DNA of 64,000 nucleotides from Agrobacterium tumefaciens (GCA_025560025.1 CP048485.1:2771501-2835500); one strand, 5' to 3'. Positions 34,931 to 45,364 are shown, counted from the first letter of the stretch. Made by a program: numbers and translations. Notes: generated by a model from the sequence alone, not told the origin.

Positions 34931-34958
34931 AACTGTTCAGATCAATAGTGTAACAGGC

Positions 34959-36353
34959 TCACTTCGCAAACTGGTGGGCGATGTAATGGAAGAGCGCTCT
35001 GATACCCTGCGCTTCTCCACCGATCGACGAGTGATGCCGCTCGCTGAGCGACCAGCCGTAAATATCGAAATGCGCCCAGCGCTTTGTGTTGGTGACGAAA
35101 CGCTTGAGAAACAGGGCGGCGGTGATCGATCCCGCCATGCCGCCTGAGGGCGCATTGGTAATATCGGCCGCGCGTGAGCGGATATCCTTGTCGTAGCCCA
35201 TGTAGAGCGGCATGCGCCACAGGGGATCGTCGGTATCGATGCTGGCTTCGGCGATATCATGGGCCAGATCACTGTCGTCGGTATAGAATGGCGGCAAATC
35301 CGGGCCGAGAGCGACGCGGGCGGCGCCTGTCAGCGTTGCCATGTCGATCATCAGGTCCGGTGCATCCTCGTCGGCATAGGCCAGCGCATCCGCCAGAACG
35401 AGACGGCCTTCCGCATCCGTATTGTCGATCTGTACCGTCAACCCCTTGCGGCTTTTGTATATGTCGCCAGGACGGAAGGCATTGGAGGAGATGGAGTTTT
35501 CAACGGCGGGCACGAGCACGCGCAGATCGATCGGCAGCTTCGCATCCATGATCATCAGCGCGAGGCCAAGAACATTGGCAGCACCGCCCATGTCCTTCTT
35601 CATCAGGGCCATGGAAGCGGCAGGCTTGATATCGAGACCGCCGGTATCGAAGCAGACGCCCTTGCCGACGAGCGTCAGGCGCGGATTGCCCTTCTTGCCC
35701 CAGTTCATCTCAAGAAGGCGCGGCGCACTTTCGCTGGCGCGGCCAACGGCGTGAATCAGCGGGAAATTTTCCTTCAGCAGATCGTCACCGGTGGTAACGC
35801 TCACCTTCGCCTTGTAATGGGCCGCAAGCGCACGGAAAGCGATTTCAAGTTCGTCCGGCCCCATGTCGTTGGCCGGAACATTGATGAGATCGCGGGCCAG
35901 GAAAACGCCCGCCAGAATGCGCTTGATCTCGCCGTCTTCGGCATCCTGCGGAATGAGAAGTTTTGCCCCGCTGGTCTTGGTGGTCCTGTATTTGTCGAAG
36001 CGGTAGCTGCCAAGGCCGAAGCCGAGCGCCAGACGATTGGCCGTCAATGGCGCGGTCTCGATATGCCATTCACCTTCCGGCAGTTCGCGGGCGAGTTTGC
36101 CGGTGATGAAGGGGATTTCGGACGGATTGCCGCCAAGCCCGAGAAGGACGCCGCCCAGCGAACCATCGGAGGAGGGAACGAGCAAAATGGCGCCTGCCTC
36201 TGCCTTGAAACCCGCTTTTTTCGCCCAGTCCAAAGCAACAGGATCAATGGCACCCTGTTCGATATGGGCTGGCGTGACGGCGAAAACCGGCAGGGTGCTG
36301 CCGGCTTTTGAGCTGAAAGGGGTCGGGCGTTCGATGAACTGATAGGGCGCCAT
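34959..36353 (-). CDS. Leucyl aminopeptidase, family M17
   Basis: 464-residue cytosolic dizinc/manganese aminopeptidase. The metal-binding core is clear: VGKGVCFDTGGLDIKPAASMALMKKDMGGAANVLG and NTDAEGRLVLADALAYA, with catalytic Lys and Arg in these motifs. The N-terminal domain is shorter than in PepA, as in PepB-like rhizobial proteins. ATG 36353 gives MAPYQFIERPTPF. It is transcribed divergently from tadD across a 142-bp gap that contains CTGTTA-GGGT-TAACAG (36394-36409), a possible operator. Confidence 0.9.
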   Translation of the reverse strand: MAPYQFIERPTPFSSKAGSTLPVFAVTPAHIEQGAIDPVALDWAKKAGFKAEAGAILLVPSSDGSLGGVLLGLGGNPSEIPFITGKLARELPEGEWHIETAPLTANRLALGFGLGSYRFDKYRTTKTSGAKLLIPQDAEDGEIKRILAGVFLARDLINVPANDMGPDELEIAFRALAAHYKAKVSVTTGDDLLKENFPLIHAVGRASESAPRLLEMNWGKKGNPRLTLVGKGVCFDTGGLDIKPAASMALMKKDMGGAANVLGLALMIMDAKLPIDLRVLVPAVENSISSNAFRPGDIYKSRKGLTVQIDNTDAEGRLVLADALAYADEDAPDLMIDMATLTGAARVALGPDLPPFYTDDSDLAHDIAEASIDTDDPLWRMPLYMGYDKDIRSRAADITNAPSGGMAGSITAALFLKRFVTNTKRWAHFDIYGWSLSERHHSSIGGEAQGIRALFHYIAHQFAK

Positions 36354-36495
36354 GGTCTGCTTTCGTAACTGTCGAGAATCGGTGCGATTAACGCTCTGTT
36401 AGGGTTAACAGATTATTGCTTTAGCGAAAGTTGCGTCATGTGAGTCTGTCGTATGTCGGGCGCAAGATCGATAATTCTCGGGCGGGGGCGCTGCC

Positions 36496-37320
36496 ATGAC
36501 TGCTTTTTCTTTGGGTGAGACAGGCCGGACAGGGTTGCTGCGGAGTGTATGTCTCGCAGCGCTTGTTTTAACCGTCTCCGGATGCGCAAGCACCAACAAG
36601 CCGGACCGCATGTCGACCGGCTCCATTCCCGCGGCCACGCGCTCCTATGACCAGATGAACATGGACCAGCTGCGGCAGGCGGAAGAGAGCGCCGGCAAAG
36701 CCTATGAGCGCAGCCCCAAAGACAAATCCATCGGCATGAATTATGCCAATATGCTGATGATGACCGGCAAGAACACGCAGGCCCTTGCCGTGATGCAGCA
36801 GATTGCCATCGCCAACCCGGCTGACCGCGAGGTGCTTGCCGCCTATGGCAAGGCGCAGGCCGCTTCAGGTCAGCTCGAACAGGCCCTTTCGACCATCCAG
36901 AGAGCCCAGACGCCTGACCGCCCCGACTGGCGGCTCTATTCCGCCGAAGGCGCCGTGCTTGATCAGCTTGGTCGCTCCAACGAAGCACGTGCCAGATACC
37001 GGCAGGCGCTCGACCTGAAGCCGAACGATCCTAGCGTGCTTTCAAACCTCGGCATGTCCTATGTTTTGTCGAGTGATCCCCGCACGGCCGAGACATATCT
37101 GCAATCCGCCATCGCACAGCCGGGTGCGGACAGCCGCGTCCGCCAGAACCTCGCGCTCGTCGTCGGTCTCCAGGGCCGCTTTGCCGAGGCCGAGCGCATC
37201 GCGGTTCAGGAACTTTCGCCGCAGCAGGCGCAGGCAAATCTGGGCTATCTGCGCGCGATGCTGTCGCAGCAGAATTCCTGGCAGCAACTGGCGAAGAAAG
37301 ACAATAAGCCAGCCGGTTGA
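36496..37320 (+). CDS. tadD: Tad pilus lipoprotein with TPR repeats, TadD
   Basis: 274-residue outer-membrane-associated lipoprotein needed for Flp pilus assembly in other Tad systems. The lipobox VSGC places the lipidated Cys at residue 30. At least four TPR units follow, e.g. GMNYANMLMMTGKNTQALAVMQQ and VLSNLGMSYVLSSDPRTAETYLQ. Unlike the other pilus genes it is on the plus strand, converging on tadC with 76 bp between stops. Confidence 0.87.
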   Translation: MTAFSLGETGRTGLLRSVCLAALVLTVSGCASTNKPDRMSTGSIPAATRSYDQMNMDQLRQAEESAGKAYERSPKDKSIGMNYANMLMMTGKNTQALAVMQQIAIANPADREVLAAYGKAQAASGQLEQALSTIQRAQTPDRPDWRLYSAEGAVLDQLGRSNEARARYRQALDLKPNDPSVLSNLGMSYVLSSDPRTAETYLQSAIAQPGADSRVRQNLALVVGLQGRFAEAERIAVQELSPQQAQANLGYLRAMLSQQNSWQQLAKKDNKPAG

Positions 37321-37365
37321 TCCGCTCTTATGTGCCTCAATCCGTGTGCTGGCCGACAACAGATC

Positions 37366-37397
37366 GCCGCTCAATTTGTTGGGCGGCCTTTGTTTTT
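37366..37397 (+). terminator. Probable terminator of tadD
   Basis: GCCGC (37366-37370) and GCGGC (37383-37387) over a 12-base loop, followed by CTTTGTTTTT. It reaches the tadC stop codon on the other strand. Confidence 0.4.
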
Positions 37398-38383
37398 CAG
37401 AATGTGTCGAGAACCCGTATGATCGCCGGGCCGAGAATGACGGCGATAAGCACCGGCAGGAAAAATATGATCATCGGCACGGTCAATTTCGGCGGCAGAG
37501 CCGCAGCTTTCTTTTCGGCTTCGTTCATACGCTCGTCGCGGCCTTCCTGTGCCAAAACGCGCAGCGCCTGAGCCAGCGGCGTGCCGTATCGTTCCGCCTG
37601 GATAAGCGCCTGCACCACGCTTTTGACACCGTCCAGCTGCGTGCGCATGCCAAAATTTTCAAGTGCAATTCGCCTGTCCTGCAGGAAGGAAAGCTCGGCT
37701 GTCGTCAGCATCATTTCCTCCGCCAGTTCGGGGGATTGCTCGCCCATCTCTTCCGCGACACGGCGCATCGCGGCCTCCATCGATACACCGGATTCGATAC
37801 AGATCAGCATCAGATCCAGCGCATCCGGCCAAGCGCGCCGGATCGAACCCTGCCGCTTTGACATTGCGTTGGAAACGTAGATATTCGGCGCGTAAAAACC
37901 GATGTAACCGAAGAGTAGAACAGCCATCAGCCTGACGACAAAAGCCTTCTCGGCAAGGTTTCCGAGAACGAAAACCCAGATGAAGGCCACGACAAGAAAA
38001 GCAAATGGCAGCAAGAATCGCGCGGCAAGAAAGGTGTTGAGTGCATTCTGTGAACGAAAACCTGCTGCACGCAGCTTGTTCATCGTATTCTTGTCGGCAA
38101 GTGCTTCCTGAAGGTTGAATTTTTCGACAATGCGGCGTGCGGACTGGTTGTTATTGCCACGCAGGGAGGCCTTGCCGTCTCTGGTGCTGGTCGCGAGACG
38201 CTCGCGCTCGCGGCTGCGGATGAAATCGCGTTCTGACGATACGGCCTTCATGCGTTTGGCAAAGTCTTTCCGCTCGAAGAACGGCATGATGAGCGTGTAG
38301 AGGGTCGCAAAAACAGCAAGCGTCACCAAAATGGCGATGATCGTTTGCGGATTTGTCAGGCTTGCAAAAAGGTTTTCTGTCAT
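37397..38383 (-). CDS. tadC: Tad pilus inner-membrane platform protein TadC
   Basis: 328-residue type II secretion GspF-domain protein. There are helices near the N-terminus (AILVTLAVFATLYTLIMPFF) and in the middle, then the GspF domain with DALDLMLICIESGVSMEAAMRRVAEEMG and ERYGTPLAQALRVLAQEGR, and C-terminal helices. With TadB it forms the platform on which pilin is assembled. Last gene of the minus-strand pilus set (CtpI of the agrobacterial naming), 9 bp after tadB. Confidence 0.92.
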   Translation of the reverse strand: MTENLFASLTNPQTIIAILVTLAVFATLYTLIMPFFERKDFAKRMKAVSSERDFIRSRERERLATSTRDGKASLRGNNNQSARRIVEKFNLQEALADKNTMNKLRAAGFRSQNALNTFLAARFLLPFAFLVVAFIWVFVLGNLAEKAFVVRLMAVLLFGYIGFYAPNIYVSNAMSKRQGSIRRAWPDALDLMLICIESGVSMEAAMRRVAEEMGEQSPELAEEMMLTTAELSFLQDRRIALENFGMRTQLDGVKSVVQALIQAERYGTPLAQALRVLAQEGRDERMNEAEKKAAALPPKLTVPMIIFFLPVLIAVILGPAIIRVLDTF

Positions 38384-38392
38384 CGCGCGCCC

Positions 38393-39397
38393 TCAGATAT
38401 CGAAATTGATCATTTGGCGCATGATGAATATCCCGATAAGCATCCATATGCCGGATGCGCCGAGGATGATGTGCCCCCGCAGGTCGGAGAAGAGAATCGA
38501 CAGATAGTCGGGCGACGTGAAATGCACCAATAGCATAACGATGAAAGGCAGCGCGCCGATGATGACTGCCGACGCTTTTGCCTCCATCGAAAGGGCATTT
38601 ACCTTGGCGCGCATCTTCTTGCGGTCGCGCAAAACTTTCGAAAGGTTCGACAATGCTTCCGAAAGATTGCCGCCCGCCTGCGCCTGAATGTTGATGACGG
38701 TGCCGAAGAAGCTGACCTCGAAGAGCGGCATGGTCAGCATCATGCGCTCGATTGCCTGTGGAATACTGATGCCGACCTGCTGCGCATCGACCACGCGCTG
38801 GAACTCTGCTTTCACCGGTTCCTGACCATCTGATGCGATCAGTCGCACGGCGTCGTTCAGTGGCAGGCCGGATTTGATCGACCGGCACATGACATCCAGT
38901 GCATTCGGAAACTCCTCAAGGAACTTTTTCTGCCGGCGCTTGAGTAGAAACGCCAATACCCACCGCGGCAACCCAAGTGCCACGACCGCTCCCAAAAGCA
39001 GGGCGATGAGCAATGACAACCCGTAAAGAATGGACATAAGGCAAGCGAAGATTGCCGCGCCCAGGCTCAGTAAATGAAATTGCCGGACCGAAATCTGCAG
39101 ACCGGCTTGAACAAGCCTGTCGCGCAAGCTGACATTCTTTGCCTTTTTTGCTTTTTCATCCTGCTTTTTTTCCATGTCGCGCAGGCTGTCCTGCATGGAC
39201 TTGCGACGCTTGCTGAGTTCTTGAACCCGGTCACGCGCGGCTTTGATACTCGTATGATCGGTTTCGGCCGCCTTTACCCTTTTGACGCGGTTTGTGGTTT
39301 TCTTCTCGACCTCTATCTGCTGGAAAAGGAAGGCGTAAGCCAGCGCTCCCGCCGAAATGGCGACGAGTACGGCCAGCAATACGATTGTGGGGTCCAT
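38393..39397 (-). CDS. tadB: Tad pilus inner-membrane platform protein TadB
   Basis: 334-residue GspF-domain protein. It has an N-terminal helix (IVLLAVLVAISAGALAYAFLF), a charged coiled segment (residues 40-100, KAARDRVQELSKRRKSMQDSL), then paired helices and the GspF domain (NALDVMCRSIKSGLPLNDAVRLIASDGQEPV). Partner of TadC in the pilus platform. 15 bp downstream of cpaF and 9 bp upstream of tadC. Confidence 0.92.
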   Translation of the reverse strand: MDPTIVLLAVLVAISAGALAYAFLFQQIEVEKKTTNRVKRVKAAETDHTSIKAARDRVQELSKRRKSMQDSLRDMEKKQDEKAKKAKNVSLRDRLVQAGLQISVRQFHLLSLGAAIFACLMSILYGLSLLIALLLGAVVALGLPRWVLAFLLKRRQKKFLEEFPNALDVMCRSIKSGLPLNDAVRLIASDGQEPVKAEFQRVVDAQQVGISIPQAIERMMLTMPLFEVSFFGTVINIQAQAGGNLSEALSNLSKVLRDRKKMRAKVNALSMEAKASAVIIGALPFIVMLLVHFTSPDYLSILFSDLRGHIILGASGIWMLIGIFIMRQMINFDI

Positions 39398-39412
39398 GGC
39401 GTTCGCCTTCCC

Positions 39413-40885
39413 TTAGGATGTCTTTTCCATTTCATCGAGCGCGGCCGCCAGACGTTTTTCCTCACCGTAGTAACGCGCGCGATCCCAGAAATGGGGCTTG
39501 CTGATACCCGTGGATACGTGTTTGCCAATCAGCTTGCCGTGAGCGTCTTCGCCTTCGATTTCGTATCGCATCAGGTCCTGGGTCACGATGACGTCGCCTT
39601 CCATGCCGATCACTTCGGTGATCTGCGTTATCCGACGTGAACCGTCGCGCAGGCGCGCGGCCTGAACGACGATGTCGATCGAGCCTGAAATGATTTCGCG
39701 GACGGTTTTCGCCGGCAAAGTGAAGCCGCCCATGGCGATCATCGATTCGATACGGCTGAGGCATTCGCGCGGCGTATTGGCGTGGAGCGTTCCCATCGAG
39801 CCGTCGTGACCGGTATTCATGGCCTGCAGAAGGTCGAATACCTCCGGTCCACGCACTTCGCCCACGATGATGCGTTCAGGACGCATACGAAGGCAGTTCT
39901 TTACCAGATCACGCATGGTGATCTCGCCTTCGCCTTCGATATTCGGCGGACGTGTTTCCAGCCTCACCACATGTGGCTGCTGAAGTTGCAGTTCGGCGGT
40001 GTCCTCGCAGGTAATGACACGTTCATCCCTGTCGATGAAGCTTGTCAGGCAGTTGAGAAGTGTGGTCTTGCCGGAGCCTGTGCCACCCGAGATAACGACA
40101 TTGCAGCGGACGCGACCGATGATCTTGAGCAATGTCGCGCCTTCGGGTGTGATCGCCCCGAAGCGCACGAGCTGGTCAAGCGTCAGCTTGTCCCTCTTGA
40201 ATTTTCGGATGGTGAGCGCCGGACCGTCAATGGCGAGCGGCGGCGCGATGACGTTGACACGCGAGCCGTCCGGCAGGCGGGCGTCGCAGATCGGGCTCGA
40301 TTCATCCACGCGTCGGCCAACCTGACTGACGATGCGCTGGCAGATGGAGAGCAGCTGACTGTTGTCACGAAAGCGAATGTCGGATTCGATGGTCTTGCCG
40401 CCAACTTCGATGAAAGTCTGGCCGGAACCATTGACCATGATATCGGCAATATCGTCGCGTGCGAGAAGCGGCTCCAGCGGTCCGTATCCAAGAACGTCGT
40501 TACAGATGTCTTCGAGCAGTTCTTCCTGCTCGGCGATGGACATCGCGAAACTCTTGATCGTGATGATGTCATTGACAATATCACGGATTTCCTCGCGCGC
40601 GCTCTCCGCATCGAGCTTGGCGAGCTGCGAAAGGTCGATCGTGTCGATGAGTGCGGAAAACACCTGGCTTTTGGTGTTGTAATAATCTTCCGTACGGGCA
40701 CGTTTTTTCTGCGGCGACTGTGCGGCCGCCTGTGCCTGTCGCGTTGCTGGCGACTGGCCCGGCTCCAGAGTATCTATCGCCAAAGGTCGCGGCTCGGATA
40801 CAGCCGACACCTGCGCAACGGCGGGTGCAACAAAATCCGGCTTTGTGGTTCTGGCTGGGCCTTCAGGCCCCCGTTTTCCGAACAT
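39413..40885 (-). CDS. cpaF: Tad pilus assembly ATPase CpaF/TadA
   Basis: 490-residue secretion ATPase that powers Flp pilus assembly (and probably retraction). The Walker A GGTGSGKT is at about residues 267-274, followed by the Asp box ([14 protein letters not shown]), the His/Walker B region ([38 protein letters not shown]). The first 90 residues are Pro/Ala-rich and disordered. Upstream of tadB, 34 bp downstream of cpaE. Confidence 0.95.
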   Translation of the reverse strand: MFGKRGPEGPARTTKPDFVAPAVAQVSAVSEPRPLAIDTLEPGQSPATRQAQAAAQSPQKKRARTEDYYNTKSQVFSALIDTIDLSQLAKLDAESAREEIRDIVNDIITIKSFAMSIAEQEELLEDICNDVLGYGPLEPLLARDDIADIMVNGSGQTFIEVGGKTIESDIRFRDNSQLLSICQRIVSQVGRRVDESSPICDARLPDGSRVNVIAPPLAIDGPALTIRKFKRDKLTLDQLVRFGAITPEGATLLKIIGRVRCNVVISGGTGSGKTTLLNCLTSFIDRDERVITCEDTAELQLQQPHVVRLETRPPNIEGEGEITMRDLVKNCLRMRPERIIVGEVRGPEVFDLLQAMNTGHDGSMGTLHANTPRECLSRIESMIAMGGFTLPAKTVREIISGSIDIVVQAARLRDGSRRITQITEVIGMEGDVIVTQDLMRYEIEGEDAHGKLIGKHVSTGISKPHFWDRARYYGEEKRLAAALDEMEKTS

Positions 40886-40919
40886 CGGCGTTTCCGTCTA
40901 TAGGCGCGAAAGAGAAGAC

Positions 40920-42203
40920 CTATTTGCGCTTGAGAATACTCTTGAGCTTGTCCAGGCCGCCGCGCCTGCTTTTGCGCAGGACGGCACGGCCGGTGATGGT
41001 ATGGGCGATCTGCGAGAAAGTTTCCGCGATCTGGGATTTCTCATCCATCTCGCTGATCATGCGCCCGCTATTGGCGGCATTTCCGAACAGCTGGGTATCG
41101 AATGGAATGATTGCGATCGGCTCGATTTCCAACGGATCGAGAAAATCCGCCGGAGAGATTTCCGGACGTTTCGGCATGCCGACCTGATTGAGAATGAGGT
41201 GGGGCAACTTGTCGTTAGGCCTCAGTTTTATCAGCGCGTCGAACAGGTTCTTCGTATTGCGCAGATTTGCGAGGTCCGGAACGGCCGTGATCACGACCTC
41301 GTCGGCTTCCGCCAGCACTGCCCGCGTCCAGTCGCACCATTGGTGGGGAAGATCGAGAACCGCGACCGGCGCACTGCGCTGCAGAACCTCCAGGATCGGC
41401 AGAAAAGCCTGACGATCGAGATCATAGGTCCTGTCGAGGAGAGACGGTGCCGCCAGCAGTGACAGATGGTCGGAACATTTCGTCAGAAGACGGTCGAGAA
41501 ACACCTCGTCCAGCCGTTCTGGCGAAAACACCGCTTCCGCCATGCCCTGGGCGGGATCCTGATCGAAATCGATATTGGCCGTGCCATAGGCAAGATCCAT
41601 GTCTGCCAGAATGGTCTCGGTGGAAAACAGGGTGGAGATTCCAAAAGCGCAATTGTGCGCGATCGTCGACGAGCCCACCCCGCCTTTGGCGCCGATGAAG
41701 GCGATGTTGCGACCGAGCGGTTCGGCCTCCGGATCTACGAAGATCGTCGCAATCGAGGCCAATAGATCGGCCATGTTGATTGGGGCGACAAGATATTCTG
41801 AAATGCCGTTACGGATGAGATCGCGATAAAGCGTGATGTCGTTGTGCCGGCCGACGATGATGACACGGGTGGAGGGGTCGCAAACCTCGGCCAGAGGGGC
41901 GAGATCGTCCAGAAGCGAAGCCGGTGGACCTGCCGTTTCGAGAACGATCAGATTGGGAGTGGGCGAGGCAGAAAACATCGTCGCCGCTGCATTGATGTCA
42001 CCTTTGGTCACCCGCAGGGTAACCTTGCTCATGCGCCTGTCGCCGGACAATGCGTCCATGACACCCTGCATGCTGTCGCTGACGCAGAAAGCGTGAATGG
42101 ATATACGCGGCAGCGGCCGCAGGCGATCCATATCCGCAGCCCGGACCGACTGCTGTGGCTCTGCTCCGTCGCTTGATTTTATATCGTACTCTACCGCGCT
42201 CAT
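40920..42203 (-). CDS. cpaE: Pilus localisation ATPase CpaE/TadZ
   Basis: 427-residue MinD/ParA-like protein that positions the pilus machine. It has an N-terminal receiver-like domain (residues about 40-150, no clear phospho-Asp set) and then a deviant Walker A, IGAKGGVGSSTIAHN, in which the usual last Lys/Thr is replaced by Ser-Ser. DLAYGTANIDF and ADEVVITAVPDLANLRN follow. ATG 42203 has AGGAAAG just upstream; the longer frame to 42302 overlaps the cpaD 3' end. Confidence 0.9.
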   Translation of the reverse strand: MSAVEYDIKSSDGAEPQQSVRAADMDRLRPLPRISIHAFCVSDSMQGVMDALSGDRRMSKVTLRVTKGDINAAATMFSASPTPNLIVLETAGPPASLLDDLAPLAEVCDPSTRVIIVGRHNDITLYRDLIRNGISEYLVAPINMADLLASIATIFVDPEAEPLGRNIAFIGAKGGVGSSTIAHNCAFGISTLFSTETILADMDLAYGTANIDFDQDPAQGMAEAVFSPERLDEVFLDRLLTKCSDHLSLLAAPSLLDRTYDLDRQAFLPILEVLQRSAPVAVLDLPHQWCDWTRAVLAEADEVVITAVPDLANLRNTKNLFDALIKLRPNDKLPHLILNQVGMPKRPEISPADFLDPLEIEPIAIIPFDTQLFGNAANSGRMISEMDEKSQIAETFSQIAHTITGRAVLRKSRRGGLDKLKSILKRK

Positions 42204-42237
42204 CGTCTTTCCTGCCGTGACCATTGTTGGAATAGCA

Positions 42238-42927
42238 TCAGTTCGACGCCGTATTCTTGCCTTGCCGATAGTTGTCGATGACCACCGCACGACGCTCCGC
42301 ATCGATCGGGCTCATGCCACGCGGACCAACGAGGTCCATGGGATTGGCCACCTGTGCCGCAAGATTGCTCTGGGAGGCGCACCCGAAATTGTACCAGTTC
42401 TTGTTGGCGAAAGTGTTATCCGAGAGGTCTTCGGGCCACTGGCCGCATTGCCCGGTCATGGCGGTGACCGCCACATAGCTCAAACGAATGGGGGCAGCGT
42501 CGCCGTTCGGAGATGCGGCGTAACGTGTCTCCACGATCTTGCCCGAGGACACGCCGGCGCCTGAAAGCGTCGAGCGGATTTGTTTCGCCATCCTTGAGGC
42601 TGCCGCCGAATTGGCTGATCCCGATGGTGTCTGGATATTGATAACGCCCGTCGACATCGACGCATAATTCTGCGCGAAACCGCGGACATTGTCCGCCATT
42701 GCCGTGGTCAGCCGGCTGTCGCCCGCCGAAACCGGAATATCCAGAGAATGTTCGGCTTCCGACAGGGTGATCGGATGGCGTGTACGGTAGTCGTCGGGGA
42801 TGGCATTGGTCGTCAAGGGATCGCGTGCGCAGCCTTGCAACAACCCCGCAGCGAGCGCGATGATGGCGACGAGACCGGCGCGTCTACCGGACAGGTTAAG
42901 GGAAAAAGAGGAAGAGGTTTCCTGCAT
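42238..42927 (-). CDS. cpaD: Pilus assembly lipoprotein CpaD
   Basis: 229 residues from ATG 42927 (MQETSSSFSLN), which has GGCAGGAAA upstream. The lipobox LLQGC puts the lipidated Cys near residue 33. The body shows the CpaD pattern DYRTRHPITLSEAEHSLDIPV and ends with a Cys pair (GQCGQWP and NFGCASQSNLA). It probably pilots or stabilises the CpaC secretin in the outer membrane. Lies between cpaC and cpaE. Confidence 0.9.
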   Translation of the reverse strand: MQETSSSFSLNLSGRRAGLVAIIALAAGLLQGCARDPLTTNAIPDDYRTRHPITLSEAEHSLDIPVSAGDSRLTTAMADNVRGFAQNYASMSTGVINIQTPSGSANSAAASRMAKQIRSTLSGAGVSSGKIVETRYAASPNGDAAPIRLSYVAVTAMTGQCGQWPEDLSDNTFANKNWYNFGCASQSNLAAQVANPMDLVGPRGMSPIDAERRAVVIDNYRQGKNTASN

Positions 42928-42983
42928 GATGTTTCCTGCCACCACCGGGCTTGTTCTGAAGAGGGGATTTAGCGCGCGTGCCG

Positions 42984-44561
42984 TCATTTGTAGATGAACC
43001 CCACTGAACCCTGATAAGGGGCCGCCTGAACCTGATCTTTCCGGCCATAGACCTTGTTGACACGGTTCATGAAATACATGGCGGCGTCATTTTCCGGGTT
43101 GAAGTTGTCGTCCGGCCGGGCGATCTGGTTGCGCGCGACAGGTCGCACCAGATAGGGCGTCGCGATGATGACCAGTTCCGTCTCGTTACGGAGAAAATCC
43201 TTGCTGCGGAAAAGCGTGCCGAAAATCGGGATTTTCGATATGCCCGGAAGTCCCGACATGGCCTGACGGATATTGTCCTGAACCAGACCGGCGATGACGA
43301 TTGAGCCACCTGATGGAAGCTCGACCGTTGTGGAGGTCTCGCGCTTGCGAATAGACATATAGGTGGTGCCCGGGATGTTACGGCCCGCATTTCCGGTCAC
43401 AACATTGCCTTCATAGGTTGGTTCGGAAACATTGGTCTCGATTTTAAGGCTGATCCGCCCGGGCGACAGCACAACCGGCCTGAAGTTCAACGTGATGCCA
43501 TAGTCAACCGTATCGGTCGTGCGCGTTATGGTCTGCTGGTTTGTGTCTTTGTCGATGGAGACTTCCTGGTCCGCGGGCAGACGGAAATCTCCCCCCACAT
43601 AGAACTTTGCCTGTTCGCCGGAGATGGCGGTGAGGCTGGGTTCGGCAAGGGTGCGCACGACGCCCGCCTGCTCCATGGCGTTGAGATAGCTAGCAAAGTT
43701 GAGCGAGCCGGAACCGATCGAACCACTGGCTATTCGCGAGGCAGTGCTAATTGCATTTCCAAGATTGGACGGATTTGAGAACTCGAAGCCGTTATTGCTT
43801 GTCGAGATGGAGCCGTTGAAGCCGAGTTGCTTCAACACCTGTCGGCTGACTTCGGCGACGGTCACCTTCAGTGTCACCTGATCTTCGCCTTCGATCGTCA
43901 GCATATTGACGATTTGCGATACTTGACGGTTTTCAGCAAAAATCGCCGCATCTCCGCCGTTGTCACCACCGGTCAGCGATATATTGCGTGTGGTGGCTTC
44001 GCCGCCTTTCAGAAAGGCTTCGGCAAGCTGTACGGCGCGCGCTGAATCCTGCGGCGTGCGCACACTACCGGTCAGAACGATGTTATCCGAAACGATTTCT
44101 ACCTTGATGTCGGATTCGGGAATAAAGCGACGAATATTGGCTTCCAGCCCGACAATATCTCGTTCCACCTCGAGGTCGAGGCTGACAATTTCGCGACCAC
44201 CCTCACCGAAAATGAAAATATTGGTCTGTCCTACGGCTTTGCCGAAGAGATAAATCCGTCTGGACGTGCGAGTGACGGCATCAGCGAGACTCGGATCGGC
44301 AACAAGAATGTCGTGAGCATCCTCCGGCAGGTCAATGACCAGCGCCTTGTTGAGGCCGAGTTTCAGGCGTTTACGAATACCTGTGCCGCTTTCGGTGATC
44401 CGTACGATGCTGGCGCTTTGTGCCACAGCCTCGCCGAGACGCAGGAATTCAGGCGAATGCCTTCCCGGAATGCCTGAAAAAGCCACGCAGAACGCAAGCC
44501 CACCCACCATTGATGAACGCAGGTGTCTTTTTAAGTGTCTCGCCATGAACCCCTCGGTCAT
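42984..44561 (-). CDS. cpaC: Pilus outer-membrane secretin CpaC/RcpA
   Basis: 525-residue secretin that forms the pilus pore. The signal region is followed by the pilus-formation N-domain (LKLGLNKALVIDLPEDAHDILVADPSLADAVTRTSRRIYLFGKAVGQTNIFI), a BON-like segment, and the secretin domain (LAEPSLTAISGEQAKFYVGGDF through VELPSGGSIVIAGLVQDN). The start ATG 44561 overlaps the cpaB stop by four bases. Its first domain is the same family as the stand-alone protein at 46717-47127. Confidence 0.94.
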   Translation of the reverse strand: MTEGFMARHLKRHLRSSMVGGLAFCVAFSGIPGRHSPEFLRLGEAVAQSASIVRITESGTGIRKRLKLGLNKALVIDLPEDAHDILVADPSLADAVTRTSRRIYLFGKAVGQTNIFIFGEGGREIVSLDLEVERDIVGLEANIRRFIPESDIKVEIVSDNIVLTGSVRTPQDSARAVQLAEAFLKGGEATTRNISLTGGDNGGDAAIFAENRQVSQIVNMLTIEGEDQVTLKVTVAEVSRQVLKQLGFNGSISTSNNGFEFSNPSNLGNAISTASRIASGSIGSGSLNFASYLNAMEQAGVVRTLAEPSLTAISGEQAKFYVGGDFRLPADQEVSIDKDTNQQTITRTTDTVDYGITLNFRPVVLSPGRISLKIETNVSEPTYEGNVVTGNAGRNIPGTTYMSIRKRETSTTVELPSGGSIVIAGLVQDNIRQAMSGLPGISKIPIFGTLFRSKDFLRNETELVIIATPYLVRPVARNQIARPDDNFNPENDAAMYFMNRVNKVYGRKDQVQAAPYQGSVGFIYK

Positions 44562-45364
44562 TGTGACGCTCCCTGATTGCCCTTGACGATTGAGCCGGAT
44601 TTGATCACCTGAATTTCCGGCTGGCCGGAGCCGCCGTTGAGGAGATAGTCCGCTGAAAGCGTATCGTTTTCCTGTGCATCTGCGATCGAGCGCAGAGCAA
44701 GCGTGAGGCGATCGGCCATCTGCTGCGCCACAGTGATGATCTTCGCCTGCTCAGGCGTCAGTTCCAGGGTTGCAGTCGCACCCACGACGGCGGAAATACC
44801 GTCTTCGCCCTCTTTGATCTGTTGGTCGATTGCCAGAACGCGGACATTGTTCAAGACGTTCTCGGTCAGGAAGTTGCCGTTATCGCCCTTGCGAACCATG
44901 ATGACGTCAACCCGGTCATTCGGCAGCACGAAGCCGCCCGCGCCGGTCGAGACGGAAATTTCCGTGGCTACGGCGCGTTTGCCGGCTGGCAAAAGCGAAG
45001 ACATAATGCGGGTGCTGGAGTCTACGACCTTTTCCGGACGCACCGGTTCGCCCTCGAACAGAGGTAACCGCACGACGGCGCCCGTGAGTTCGGTGATCGC
45101 GTTCGGGCTTTTGGTTTCGGTTATGAAGCTATCAACGACATTACCCTGCGGCCAGGGCGTCCAGCGCATAGAACTGTCATTCAGGCGGCTACCGACGGGA
45201 AGATTGACCGAGGAAACGAGAACGTTGACCGTCGGCTCCTTCTGGATGATCGTTTCCGCTTTTTCAATGACCTCCTTGGTGCCGGAAATCTGCATGGCGA
45301 CAAGACCTGCAAGACCGGCAGCGACAAGGGCAACGGAGAGAATGACGATACGCGACGGTTTCAT
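44558..45364 (-). CDS. cpaB: Pilus assembly protein CpaB/RcpC
   Basis: 268 residues with an N-terminal membrane anchor (IVILSVALVAAGLAGLVAMQI) and an SAF domain (VNVLVSSVNLPVGSRLNDSSMRWTPWP) in the periplasm, which probably contacts peptidoglycan or the secretin. GAGGFVLPNDRVDVIMVRK is the conserved RcpC core. Overlaps cpaC by four bases and lies 114 bp after cpaA. Confidence 0.92.
   Translation of the reverse strand: MKPSRIVILSVALVAAGLAGLVAMQISGTKEVIEKAETIIQKEPTVNVLVSSVNLPVGSRLNDSSMRWTPWPQGNVVDSFITETKSPNAITELTGAVVRLPLFEGEPVRPEKVVDSSTRIMSSLLPAGKRAVATEISVSTGAGGFVLPNDRVDVIMVRKGDNGNFLTENVLNNVRVLAIDQQIKEGEDGISAVVGATATLELTPEQAKIITVAQQMADRLTLALRSIADAQENDTLSADYLLNGGSGQPEIQVIKSGSIVKGNQGASQ

Noticed and set aside
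34923..34958. Full terminator between pncB and the M17 gene
   Set aside because: The stem is good but no T-run follows on either strand, so only a stem-loop with modest confidence is reported.
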